Positions 1-8,516 of a stretch of 64,000 nt of DNA are shown piece after piece (position 1 is the first letter of the stretch; each line of letters begins with the position of its first letter). The notes below the pieces were generated by a model that searched no databases, was not told where the DNA came from, and saw nothing but the letters and a program-made list of their open reading frames with translations. The stretch comes from Taishania pollutisoli (lineage in GTDB: Bacteria > Bacteroidota > Bacteroidia > Flavobacteriales_D > Crocinitomicaceae): positions 248,001 through 312,000 of the forward strand of contig NZ_JACVEL010000002.1 of NCBI RefSeq assembly GCF_014518315.1. Direction: 5' to 3'. A program made the translations under genes and the position numbers.

Positions 1-99
1 CAGCCGTTTGTGTATGGAAAAGATAAACTGGTAGAACCGGTTGATCAACGCGTAGATATTACAAACAGACAACATACAGGTAAAAGAGGAAACAAATGA
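1..99 (+). CDS. nuoI: NADH-quinone oxidoreductase subunit I, C-terminal end (partial)
   Basis: The window opens inside a reading frame that runs 32 codons to a TGA at 97-99. The tail is charged and has no motif of its own; the NuoI call rests on position, because nuoI precedes nuoJ in complex I operons. The NuoI family carries two 4Fe-4S clusters in the peripheral arm, but those cysteine motifs lie upstream of the window. The stop overlaps the nuoJ start as ATGA, which indicates translational coupling within one operon. Confidence 0.7.
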   Translation, partial: QPFVYGKDKLVEPVDQRVDITNRQHTGKRGNK

Positions 100-611
100 G
101 TAGCATAGAAATTATAGCATTAGCATTGGGAGCGTTGACCATCGCATCTGCGTTGATGGTCGTATTGAGCATGCACCCTGTCAGAAGTGTATTGTACCTG
201 ATTCTGACATTTTTCCTGATTTCAGCCAACTACGTATTGTTGAATGCGCAATTCCTGGCAATTGTAAACATCGTGGTATATGCCGGAGCCATTATGGTAT
301 TGTTCCTGTTCGTATTGATGTTGCTTAACCTGAGTAAAGACAACGAACCACGTGCATCAAATATCATGAAACTGGCAGCTTCGCTGGCGGCCGGAGCATT
401 GGTAATTGTATTAGTTGCAGCGTTGAAAGATGCAATTTATCTTCCTGTTGTAGAAAATGTGCAGGGAAATAGTCAGGGACTGGTTGAAAACCTGGGGCAA
501 TTGTTATTTACAAAATACGTATTGCCGTTTGAAACTTCTTCAGTGTTGTTCATCGCAGCAATGGTAGGAGCAGTACTACTTTCGAAAAAAGAAAAACAAA
601 TAATAGACTAA
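96..611 (+). CDS. nuoJ: NADH-quinone oxidoreductase subunit J
   Basis: 171-residue, very hydrophobic protein with about five membrane segments. The early segment has the family pattern MHPVRSVLYLI followed by ANYVLLNAQFLAIVNIVVYAGAI, which is the NuoJ/ND6 signature including the third-helix region that rearranges during proton coupling. It belongs to the membrane arm of complex I. The ATG overlaps the nuoI stop and nuoK follows after 3 bases, so translation is likely coupled. Length is normal for bacterial NuoJ. Confidence 0.95.
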   Translation: MSSIEIIALALGALTIASALMVVLSMHPVRSVLYLILTFFLISANYVLLNAQFLAIVNIVVYAGAIMVLFLFVLMLLNLSKDNEPRASNIMKLAASLAAGALVIVLVAALKDAIYLPVVENVQGNSQGLVENLGQLLFTKYVLPFETSSVLFIAAMVGAVLLSKKEKQIID

Positions 612-614
612 GCA

Positions 615-944
615 ATGGTATTAGCGACAATGTTGAAATCTGGAGTGTCGTTGGAGTTTTATGTGATTCTCGCAACAATACTTTTCACGATTGGAGTTTT
701 AGGAGTTTTAATCCGCAAAAATGCCATCATCATCCTGATGTGTGTGGAATTGATGCTGAATGCTGTAAACCTGTTGATGGTGGCGTTCTCAACGTACCAC
801 GGAACAGGAGATGCGCAGGTGTTCGTGTTCTTCATCATGGTTGTAGCAGCAGCTGAAGCAACTGTGGGACTTTCTATCCTTGTATTATTATACAGAAATA
901 GAAAAACAGTGGATGTTGGAATGTTTAATAAATTAAAAGGATAA
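615..944 (+). CDS. nuoK: NADH-quinone oxidoreductase subunit K
   Basis: 109 residues with three membrane helices. Conserved NuoK (ND4L) features are visible: [22 protein letters not shown] with the buried glutamate of helix 2, and [18 protein letters not shown] with the second glutamate of helix 3. These glutamates are part of the proton path between NuoH and the antiporter-like subunits. The first codons (MVLATML) allow a start at 615 or at the ATG of codon 6 (630); 615 is kept because it lies 3 bases after nuoJ, but the family usually begins nearer the first helix. Confidence 0.95.
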   Translation: MVLATMLKSGVSLEFYVILATILFTIGVLGVLIRKNAIIILMCVELMLNAVNLLMVAFSTYHGTGDAQVFVFFIMVVAAAEATVGLSILVLLYRNRKTVDVGMFNKLKG

Positions 945-946
945 GT

Positions 947-2866
947 ATGTCAGTGGAACAATTACTACCGCTCGTATTGTTACTACCTTTGATCGGAGGG
1001 TTTATAAACGGAGTGTTTGGAAACAAACTTCCGAAAGTTGTGGTCGGATCGCTTGCTACCTTGTTGGTTGCCGGATCGTTCTTCATCGCATTATCGATTT
1101 TCTTTCAGTTGGATCAAGCAGTTGAAGTGAAACTGTTTTCAATTATCTCCTTACCGGATTTAACATTGAACGCGAAATTACTGGCAGATAACTTATCCAT
1201 CTGGATGACCTTGATCATCACAGGAATTGGTTCACTGATTCATTTGTTCTCCATGGGATACATGAGCCACGATCCGGGATATAGAAAATTCTTTACGTAC
1301 CTGAACCTGTTTATTTTCTCGATGTTAATCCTTGTTCTGGGAAGCAACTATTTCATGTTGTTTTTCGGATGGGAAGGAGTAGGAATCTGTTCGTATTTAT
1401 TGATCGGATTCCACTATGCGGATGAGCAAAAAGGATTCCTGAATGGTATTGCGGCACGAAAAGCATTCATCATGAACCGTGTCGGGGATTTGGGATTGTT
1501 GATCGGATTGTTCCTGTTGCTGATGCAGTTCGGAACATTGGAATATTCAGAAATTGCAGCAGTGGTAACGGCAGAAGATTTTGTAAACCCGACCTGGATG
1601 ATGTTTGGAATTACCATGTGTTTGTTCATCGGAGCAACGGGTAAATCGGCACAGATTCCATTGTTCACGTGGTTACCGGATGCAATGGCGGGACCAACTC
1701 CGGTTTCAGCATTGATCCACGCGGCAACGATGGTAACGGCAGGGATCTTCTTGACGGTACGTTCCAATTACTTGTTTGAATTGGCTCCGGATACACAAAA
1801 GGTTATGCTGTACATTGGTTTGGCAACGTCATTGGTGGCGGCATTCATTGCCATGCGCCAGAACGATATCAAAAAAGTATTGGCGTATTCAACCGTTTCT
1901 CAGTTGGGATTGTTATTCGTAGCACTGGGACTGGGAGCTTATACAGCAGCAATGTTCCACGTTACGACACACGCATTCTTCAAAGCATTGTTGTTTCTCG
2001 GATCAGGTAGTGTCATTCACGCCATGTCTGACGAACAGGACATTCGTAAAATGGGAGGATTGAAAAAATACATTCCGGTGACGCACTGGACATTTTTGAT
2101 CGGAACATTGGCCATTACTGGTTTCCCGTTGTTGTCCGGATTCTATTCAAAAGACGAAATTTTAGGATATGCGTTTGCTGAAAGCATTCCTTTGTACCTG
2201 ATACTGATGTTCTCAGTATTACTGACAGCGATTTATATGTTCCGGATGTATTTCCTGGTATTCCACGGAGAGTTCAGAGGTTCGGATCACCAAAAACATC
2301 ACTTGCACGAATCACCTGCAAACATGACTGTTCCGTTGATCATTTTGGCGATTCTTTCCGTATTCGGAGGTGTGTTGAATTTACCGGGCTTGTTCCTCCA
2401 CGATCAGGCGCATTACATGACACATTTGTATGAACACAACGTTGCAGGGATGAATTTGATTCACATGGAACACTTACCTTCGAATACGATCATGGTATTG
2501 ATGGCCGTAGCAGTGATTTCGTGTTTAGCTGTGCTGGCAATTTCCTATCAGGTATATGTCAAGAAAAAATCACTACCGAAAGAAGATGCACAATTGACAG
2601 GTTGGGAAAAAGTATCAGCCAACAAATTATATTTCGACGAAATCTACACGGCTCTTTTTGTAAAACCAATTGAATGGTTGTCTGAAAAAGGATACCGTTT
2701 CTTTGAAATCGTATTCCTGAACGGAATCGTTTTCGGAGTGGCAAAAGGATTTGAAACAGCAGGGGAGGTAGTGAAGAAATGGGAGTCCGGTCGGGTGAAC
2801 TGGTATGTCCTCTGGATGGTTTCAGGAATTGTAGGATTGATTATTTATTACTTGGTTAAATTTTAA
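947..2866 (+). CDS. nuoL: NADH-quinone oxidoreductase subunit L
   Basis: 639 residues, the largest antiporter-like subunit at the distal end of the membrane arm. Seen: MLFFGWEGVGICSYLLIG (helix 5 with the conserved Glu), GATGKSAQIPLFTWLPDAMAGPTPVSALIHAATMVTAG (helices 7-8, Lys and His of the channel), then KKVLAYSTVSQLG. The C-terminal 80 residues form the long lateral helix region (FDEIYTALFVKPIEWLSEKG) and a final membrane anchor. Starts 2 bases after nuoK. It pumps protons as part of complex I. Confidence 0.97.
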   Translation: MSVEQLLPLVLLLPLIGGFINGVFGNKLPKVVVGSLATLLVAGSFFIALSIFFQLDQAVEVKLFSIISLPDLTLNAKLLADNLSIWMTLIITGIGSLIHLFSMGYMSHDPGYRKFFTYLNLFIFSMLILVLGSNYFMLFFGWEGVGICSYLLIGFHYADEQKGFLNGIAARKAFIMNRVGDLGLLIGLFLLLMQFGTLEYSEIAAVVTAEDFVNPTWMMFGITMCLFIGATGKSAQIPLFTWLPDAMAGPTPVSALIHAATMVTAGIFLTVRSNYLFELAPDTQKVMLYIGLATSLVAAFIAMRQNDIKKVLAYSTVSQLGLLFVALGLGAYTAAMFHVTTHAFFKALLFLGSGSVIHAMSDEQDIRKMGGLKKYIPVTHWTFLIGTLAITGFPLLSGFYSKDEILGYAFAESIPLYLILMFSVLLTAIYMFRMYFLVFHGEFRGSDHQKHHLHESPANMTVPLIILAILSVFGGVLNLPGLFLHDQAHYMTHLYEHNVAGMNLIHMEHLPSNTIMVLMAVAVISCLAVLAISYQVYVKKKSLPKEDAQLTGWEKVSANKLYFDEIYTALFVKPIEWLSEKGYRFFEIVFLNGIVFGVAKGFETAGEVVKKWESGRVNWYVLWMVSGIVGLIIYYLVKF

Positions 2867-2871
2867 GCGTT

Positions 2872-4311
2872 TTGGAATTACTATTAATACCTTTCGTTTT
2901 CGCACTTGTTGCGATGATTATTCCTCAAAAAGCGGTTAGAGGATACGCATTGATCGGAGCTTTGGTTTCTGTGGTAGTTGGTGTTGTTCATGCAGTGAAT
3001 TACGTTCCTTCAGCAGAATACTTTTCGATTGTAGAAGCATGTACAACAATGATGGGAGGCAAATTGCCGTTCTTCATGAAATACGGATACGACGGAATCG
3101 GATTGACGATGGTCTTGCTGACAAATGTCATTGTATTCCTGATCTTGCTGAGTAATTACGATAATCAATCAATTGCCGCATCGAAAAAGTTTGTCGCATT
3201 GGTGTTTTTCATGCAGTTCGCCTTGCTGGGAGTGTTCTTATCATTGGATGGGTTGCTGTTCTACATCTTCTGGGAATTGTCATTAATCCCGGTGTTCCTG
3301 ATCTTCTTGTGGTTCGGAGCAAAAGGAAAGCGAAGAGCGTTGATGAAATTCTTCATTTATACCTTTATCGGATCATTGGCAATGTTGTTCTCATTGATTT
3401 ATATCCGTTCGTACGCACCTTCTTTCGCGATCGAAGACTTGGTTGCTGCTCAATTGACAACCGTTTCCGCTCTTTGGGTGTTCGGAGGATTCTTTATTGC
3501 ATTCGCAGTAAAAATTCCATTGTTTCCATTTCATACATGGCAACCTGAAACATATACAAAATCGCCGATGGCGGGAACCATGTTGTTGGGTGCATTAATG
3601 CTGAAAATGGCCTTGTTCGGAATGATTCGCTGGATGATTCCGTTAGCACCTGAAGCATTGCACTGCATGACAGAGGTAATTGTAATACTGGGGGGTATAG
3701 GAGTTATTTATGCAGCGATTATTGCAATCAAGCAAAACGATATGAAAACGTTGTTTGCATACGCGTCGATTTCTCACGTAGGATTGATTGCAGCAGGAAT
3801 CATTGTTTTGAGTCTGGATGCATTGACAGGAGCAATGGTACAGATTGTAAACCACTCATTTGTTGCCGTTGGTTTGTTCCTGGCAGCAGATATCATTGAC
3901 AGAAGATTGGGGCACAGAAATTTATTGGAATTGGGAGGAATTGCGCAGCAAGCGCCCAAATTTGCATTCTGGTTTGCAGTCATCATTTTTGCGGGAGTAT
4001 CTGTTCCGTTGACAAGCGGATTCATCGGAGAATTCCTGTTGATAAAAGGAATTTATGGATACAACTGGATGTACGGAGTACTGATCGGTACAACCTTGAT
4101 CCTGGCATGTGTGTATTCATTCAGAGCATACCAGTTGAGTATGTTCGGTCCTTCAAAAGGATTTGAATTTCCAGACCTGACATGGGCAGAATGGTTGTCG
4201 TTCTTCATCGTGGCAATTGTGGTTGTTTTCTTAGGGGTATACCCGCAATTCCTGATTGACATGGTAGAACCGGGCTTGCAAAAATTGATAGAAATCGTAA
4301 ACGTTAAATAA
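2872..4311 (+). CDS. nuoM: NADH-quinone oxidoreductase subunit M
   Basis: 479 residues, about 14 membrane helices, proton-translocating antiporter-like subunit. Diagnostic stretches are FYIFWELSLIPVFLIFLWFG with the key Glu, FAVKIPLFPFHTWQPETYTKSPMAGTMLL with the key Lys, and KTLFAYASISHVGLIAAG. The start is TTG at 2872, five bases after the nuoL stop; there is no ATG nearby that would keep the first helix (ELLLIPFVFALVAMII), so a TTG start is well supported. Confidence 0.96.
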   Translation: MELLLIPFVFALVAMIIPQKAVRGYALIGALVSVVVGVVHAVNYVPSAEYFSIVEACTTMMGGKLPFFMKYGYDGIGLTMVLLTNVIVFLILLSNYDNQSIAASKKFVALVFFMQFALLGVFLSLDGLLFYIFWELSLIPVFLIFLWFGAKGKRRALMKFFIYTFIGSLAMLFSLIYIRSYAPSFAIEDLVAAQLTTVSALWVFGGFFIAFAVKIPLFPFHTWQPETYTKSPMAGTMLLGALMLKMALFGMIRWMIPLAPEALHCMTEVIVILGGIGVIYAAIIAIKQNDMKTLFAYASISHVGLIAAGIIVLSLDALTGAMVQIVNHSFVAVGLFLAADIIDRRLGHRNLLELGGIAQQAPKFAFWFAVIIFAGVSVPLTSGFIGEFLLIKGIYGYNWMYGVLIGTTLILACVYSFRAYQLSMFGPSKGFEFPDLTWAEWLSFFIVAIVVVFLGVYPQFLIDMVEPGLQKLIEIVNVK

Positions 4312-4323
4312 TCGCACAGAGAT

Positions 4324-5697
4324 ATGTTGGCTTTAATTATTTTATTTTTAACGGCATTAGTTACCTTATTTGTAGGATTTGCAAAGAAGCCGTTATTGAC
4401 CTTATCACTATCCGTTTTAGGGTTGTTGGGTACAGCAGCAGCGTTGATCTGTCAGTGGTACCATCCTTCCGACTTTTTAAGTTCATATGAAGGGGTAAAT
4501 ATGGATGGATTTGCAATTCTCTTCTCACTGGTTGCAATTATTTTCACAATTCTGATCATTTTCTCCGGGTTTGAACAATTCAAATCACGACTGGATCACA
4601 CAGCGGATTACATCGGATTGCTGATTTTTTCTCTTTTTGGAGCAATTGTTATGGTTTCATTCCAGGATATGTTTATGTTCTTTTTGGGATTGGAAATTTT
4701 GTCCATTCCGATCTATGTAATGGCAGGAGCCAGAAAAGACGATCCGCTTTCGTCCGAATCTTCCCTGAAGTATTTTATTACGGGAGCATTCGCAACGGGA
4801 ATCCTGTTATTTGGAATCGCATGGTTGTATGGAGCGACGGGAACATTCAAAATCTATGAAATCCAACAATTCTTCATGGAAGCGGAACAGATCAGTTCAT
4901 TGGCGTATGTAGGTTTGTTATTTATCTTGTCTGCATTCTTGTTTAAGATCGGTGCGGCACCTTTCCACTTTTGGAGTCCGGACGTATACGATGGAGCACC
5001 TGCTCCGGTGACAGGATTCATGGCTGCAGTTGTTAAATTAGGAGCATTCGGTGCGTTCATTAAATTGTTTACCATTGCGTTTTCCGAATTATACGATTTC
5101 TGGATGCCGGCATTGACATTCCTGGCGATACTGACGATGTTTGTCGGAAACCTTTCAGCAATCCGTCAGGTGCGGTTCAAACGCTTGTTGGCATATTCAA
5201 GTATTGCACACGTCGGATACTCCCTGATCACGATGGTCGTATTGACAAACAACAGCGCATTGAATCTGTGGTATTACTTGTTCTCCTATGGATTTGCAAC
5301 AATTGCATTGATCACGGTACAGATGATTGTAAACGACCGGGAAGACCGCATTGAAGCCTTTAAAGGATTGGGGCGTGCCAATCCGTTTGTTGGTTTTGTT
5401 GCAGTAGTTGCATTGCTTGCTCTTGCCGGAGTTCCACCATTGATGGGGTTCTTCGGGAAGTTCCTGATCTTTGCGGATGCCATTTCTCAAAACCCGGCAC
5501 TGATTGCTGTTGCACTTCTGAACTCCGGGATCGGTATTTTCTATTACCTGAGAACAGTGATTGTTATTCTTCAGAAACCAGGTGTTGACAATGAAATTGA
5601 ACAGTCAGAGTTTAAGACCACACCATTGCAATTGATTGTGCTGGGAATTTGTGTTCTTGCTATGTTGTTCGGAGGAGGATTGTTGATGGTGCATTAA
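4324..5697 (+). CDS. nuoN: NADH-quinone oxidoreductase subunit N
   Basis: 457 residues, about 14 membrane helices; third antiporter-like subunit of the complex I membrane arm. Seen: MFMFFLGLEILSIPIYVMAG (helix 5 Glu), FLFKIGAAPFHFWSPDVYDGAPAPVTGFMA (helix 7-8 Lys), RLLAYSSIAHVGY. It is the last gene of the operon: a strong hairpin terminator follows 20 bases downstream and the next gene has a different function. Confidence 0.96.
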   Translation: MLALIILFLTALVTLFVGFAKKPLLTLSLSVLGLLGTAAALICQWYHPSDFLSSYEGVNMDGFAILFSLVAIIFTILIIFSGFEQFKSRLDHTADYIGLLIFSLFGAIVMVSFQDMFMFFLGLEILSIPIYVMAGARKDDPLSSESSLKYFITGAFATGILLFGIAWLYGATGTFKIYEIQQFFMEAEQISSLAYVGLLFILSAFLFKIGAAPFHFWSPDVYDGAPAPVTGFMAAVVKLGAFGAFIKLFTIAFSELYDFWMPALTFLAILTMFVGNLSAIRQVRFKRLLAYSSIAHVGYSLITMVVLTNNSALNLWYYLFSYGFATIALITVQMIVNDREDRIEAFKGLGRANPFVGFVAVVALLALAGVPPLMGFFGKFLIFADAISQNPALIAVALLNSGIGIFYYLRTVIVILQKPGVDNEIEQSEFKTTPLQLIVLGICVLAMLFGGGLLMVH

Positions 5698-5717
5698 CCG
5701 ACTGATAAAAAGATATG

Positions 5718-5750
5718 AAAAGCCCGTGTTTACGGGCTTTTTTGTTTTTT
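5718..5750 (+). terminator. Intrinsic terminator of the nuo operon
   Basis: AAAAGCCCGT (5718-5727) pairs with ACGGGCTTTT (5732-5741) across a 4-base loop, followed by a T-rich tail. It lies just after nuoN and before an unrelated secreted-protein gene. Confidence 0.9.
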
Positions 5751-5872
5751 GCACACATTGTTTTTTTTAACAGTAAATTAATGATTTGTTGTTATTTTTT
5801 AAATCGACTGTAGACAGATAGTTGTTTAAGTCATTTAGTTTTAGTTTATTTGTCTCATTATCTAAATTAACT

Positions 5873-8371
5873 ATGAAAAATAATTTACTATTTGCGGGAG
5901 CCCTGTTATGTGGCTTAAGCTTTACTGGTTTTGCTCAAACAAACCAAAAAACAGTAGGAACTGCTACATTGAACGTTAATCAGATGCATAACCGTTCAGC
6001 AATTGATCCTAATCAACCCAAAACGATTCAATGTGTTGATACATTGCATTATTCATTCTTGAAACAACAACAACTTGGTCCTAACGGACTTAGTGGATTT
6101 AGTACGTTTTCTCTGTGGCAATCAGATGCTGAATCTGTTTCTCAAATGTTTTTCGGGTATGCAGGAATGCAGATAAGAGGAGTAGAAATTTTAGGTTTTC
6201 GCTCTACGAATGTTAATGCAGCTCCAACAGTTGTTGTTCGGGCATCTATTTACAATGTAGATGGGACAAATACTCCTACAGGAACAGCTTTGGGAAGTGG
6301 TTCTGTTACGATCACAAGTACGACACAAGCTTTTTATTCAATTAACTTTTCTTCTCCAATCAGTGTAACAGGAAACTATGCAGTTGTTTTAGATGTAACG
6401 AATGCAGGAGGAATCTATACGTCGTTTTATAACAGCGCAGCACCTGGCCAGATCATAGACGAAAACTTGACACGTTTTAAATCCAATGACGCTACTTTAG
6501 GTAGTAATGGAAACTGGATTGCGATGACATCCATTACAGGTTTGGGGCAAACTGTTGATTTTGAGCCGATCGTTGCGCCTTTTGTTTCTTACCAAATCAA
6601 TACAACAGCTACCGTTACTCCTACAACGGCTTGTCTTGGAACACCGGTTACATTGACAAATACAACAACAACTCCTCAACTGGGGAACAGAATGTACAAT
6701 TATTCAAAATACCGTCAATACTTTGGATTTACGACAAATGACTCTACATATGTATGGGACGTAGATAACGATGCAAACCCTGCAACAACACCTGCAGCCG
6801 ATCTTATCTGGACAGGAAATACGACACATACTTATGCAGCTGCCGGGACATTCTCTCCGGATATCATTTCATTGGGTGGTTTTATAAATTCATGTTTGGA
6901 TTTTCAATCACATTCAGTTACAATCAACCCGGTTGACAACGCAGCATTCTCGTATGCTTCTTCAACAATCTGTGAAGGATCAGCAAACGTAACACCGGCT
7001 TCCGTGGCAACAGCAGGAGGAACATTCTCTTCTACTTCAGGATTGGTATTTGCAAATGCAACAACAGGAGAAATTGATGTGGCAGGAAGTACATCAGGTG
7101 CATACACGGTTACGTATACAACAGCTGGTGCTTGCCCGAGTACGTCTACACAAAACCTTACAATTACCAGTGCTCCTGATGCAACGTTCTCCTATGCACA
7201 AACAGGTTACTGTACGACAGGAACGAACCCTTCACCGGTATTGACAGGTAGTGCGGGAACGTTTACATCTTCACCAGCTGGTTTGTCTATCAACGCAACA
7301 ACAGGTGCGATTAACCTGGCAGGAAGTACAGCAGGAACATACGATGTGACGAACACAATTGCAGCTTCAGGAGCGTGTCCTGCTGCGACTGAAACAGTAC
7401 AGGTAACGGTTACAACTGCTTCTAACGCAGCATTTACATATCCTGCATCTACTTACTGTTTAAGCGCTGCGAACCCGTCTCCGGCAATTACAGGTACAGC
7501 GGGAACATTTACGGCGGCTCCTGCGGGATTGACTGTGAACGGAACAACAGGTATTGTTGACCTGACAGCAAGTACAGCGGGAACATATACGGTTACAAAT
7601 ACAGTTGCAGCTTCAGGAGCTTGTCCTGCAGCAACAACAAATGTACAAATTACAGTTACAGCAAATCCAAATGCGTCATTCTCGTACGCAGAAACAAATT
7701 ACTGTCCTACAGGAACAGCAACTCCTGTAATTGCAGGAACAGCAGGTGCATTTACAGCATCTCCTGCAGGATTGACAGTGAACGGATCAACAGGTGTTGT
7801 AAACCTTGCAACAAGTACAGCAGGAACATATACAATTACAAATACGATTGCGGCAACTGCGACATGTGCGGCAGCTATCGAAACAACGACAGTAACAGTT
7901 GATGCTGCTCCGACAGCTGCGGTAACTGTTTCCGGAGCTACAATTACAGCGACAGAAGCAACAGGTGTAACATACCAGTGGATCAACTGTGCAGGAAACA
8001 CTCCAATCGCAGGAGAAACAAACCAAACATTCACAGCGACAGCAAATGGAAACTATGCAGTGATCGTTTCAAATGGTGATTGTTCAACAACATCTGCATG
8101 TCAGGCGATTTCAGGATTGGGAATCGAAGACAATTCAATTGAATTGATTTCAGTGTACCCGAACCCGGCAGAAAATACAATTACAATCAGTGGATTGACA
8201 GCTGCAAAAGCAGTTATCTCAGTTGTAGATGTGAACGGTCGTTTATTGATCTCTGAAACAACTTCTGCAACAACATTGGAAGTGTCAGTACGTGATTTCG
8301 AAGCAGGTGTTTACTTTATCCAGGTAGCATCTGACTCCATCAACGGAACAAAACGATTCATCAAGAAGTAA
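5873..8371 (+). CDS. Type IX secreted repetitive surface protein (PKD/Ig-like repeats, C-terminal sorting domain)
   Basis: Start set at the ATG of MKNNLLFAGALLCGLSFTGFAQ, a clear signal peptide; an open frame extends 17 codons upstream to a TTG, but that would bury the signal. The mature protein (832 codons in all) has an N-terminal beta-rich domain (about residues 25-250), a PKD-like linker, then four tandem 81-82 residue repeats rich in Thr/Ala/Gly, each with a paired Cys near YC and GACP. The end has ISVYPNPAENTITISGL, DVNGRLL and FEAGVYFIQV, the type-A sorting domain read by the type IX machinery. Likely exported and attached to, or released from, the cell surface. Function unknown; adhesin or surface-layer role is inference. 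Confidence 0.9.
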   Translation: MKNNLLFAGALLCGLSFTGFAQTNQKTVGTATLNVNQMHNRSAIDPNQPKTIQCVDTLHYSFLKQQQLGPNGLSGFSTFSLWQSDAESVSQMFFGYAGMQIRGVEILGFRSTNVNAAPTVVVRASIYNVDGTNTPTGTALGSGSVTITSTTQAFYSINFSSPISVTGNYAVVLDVTNAGGIYTSFYNSAAPGQIIDENLTRFKSNDATLGSNGNWIAMTSITGLGQTVDFEPIVAPFVSYQINTTATVTPTTACLGTPVTLTNTTTTPQLGNRMYNYSKYRQYFGFTTNDSTYVWDVDNDANPATTPAADLIWTGNTTHTYAAAGTFSPDIISLGGFINSCLDFQSHSVTINPVDNAAFSYASSTICEGSANVTPASVATAGGTFSSTSGLVFANATTGEIDVAGSTSGAYTVTYTTAGACPSTSTQNLTITSAPDATFSYAQTGYCTTGTNPSPVLTGSAGTFTSSPAGLSINATTGAINLAGSTAGTYDVTNTIAASGACPAATETVQVTVTTASNAAFTYPASTYCLSAANPSPAITGTAGTFTAAPAGLTVNGTTGIVDLTASTAGTYTVTNTVAASGACPAATTNVQITVTANPNASFSYAETNYCPTGTATPVIAGTAGAFTASPAGLTVNGSTGVVNLATSTAGTYTITNTIAATATCAAAIETTTVTVDAAPTAAVTVSGATITATEATGVTYQWINCAGNTPIAGETNQTFTATANGNYAVIVSNGDCSTTSACQAISGLGIEDNSIELISVYPNPAENTITISGLTAAKAVISVVDVNGRLLISETTSATTLEVSVRDFEAGVYFIQVASDSINGTKRFIKK
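6935..7915 (+). repeat. Four tandem ~246-bp repeats inside the type IX secreted protein
   Basis: Units begin at 6935, 7178, 7424 and 7670 (spacings 243, 246, 246). Each encodes a module opening (D/N)A(T/A/S)F(S/T)Y, a Cys about 11-12 residues in, then (S/A)PAGLxxNxTTG, ASTAGTYxVTNT and a second Cys. Units 2-4 are closest to each other; unit 1 has diverged. The DNA is also similar, so expansion by duplication or recombination is likely. Confidence 0.85.
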
Positions 8372-8391
8372 TTTTTTAAATCACTTATATG

Positions 8392-8425
8392 AAAACGGGA
8401 CGATCGTCAGGTCGTCCCGTTTTTT
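8392..8425 (+). terminator. Intrinsic terminator after the type IX secreted protein gene
   Basis: AAAACGGGACGA (8392-8403) pairs with TCGTCCCGTTTT (8412-8423) around an 8-base loop, followed by TT and a T-rich tail. Confidence 0.9.
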
Positions 8426-8480
8426 ATTGCAATTTCCCAATCTTTCAATTTCAGGGGCTTTCAAACTTCCAATTTCTGGC

Positions 8481-8488
8481 TATATTTG
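8481..8488 (+). promoter_or_regulatory. Bacteroidetes -7 element upstream of glyS
   Basis: TATATTTG matches TAnnTTTG and is 28 bases before the glyS ATG at 8517. No clear TTG box was found at the expected distance. Its presence supports the downstream ATG over the upstream in-frame starts at 8427 and beyond. Confidence 0.6.
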
Positions 8489-8516
8489 CACCATTAAAAT
8501 TTCATTGATTTTCACC

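Noticed and set aside
7699-8034. 111-residue minus-strand open frame
   Set aside because: Shadow of the low-complexity repeats of the type IX protein; composition is driven by the Thr/Ala-rich codons on the other strand.
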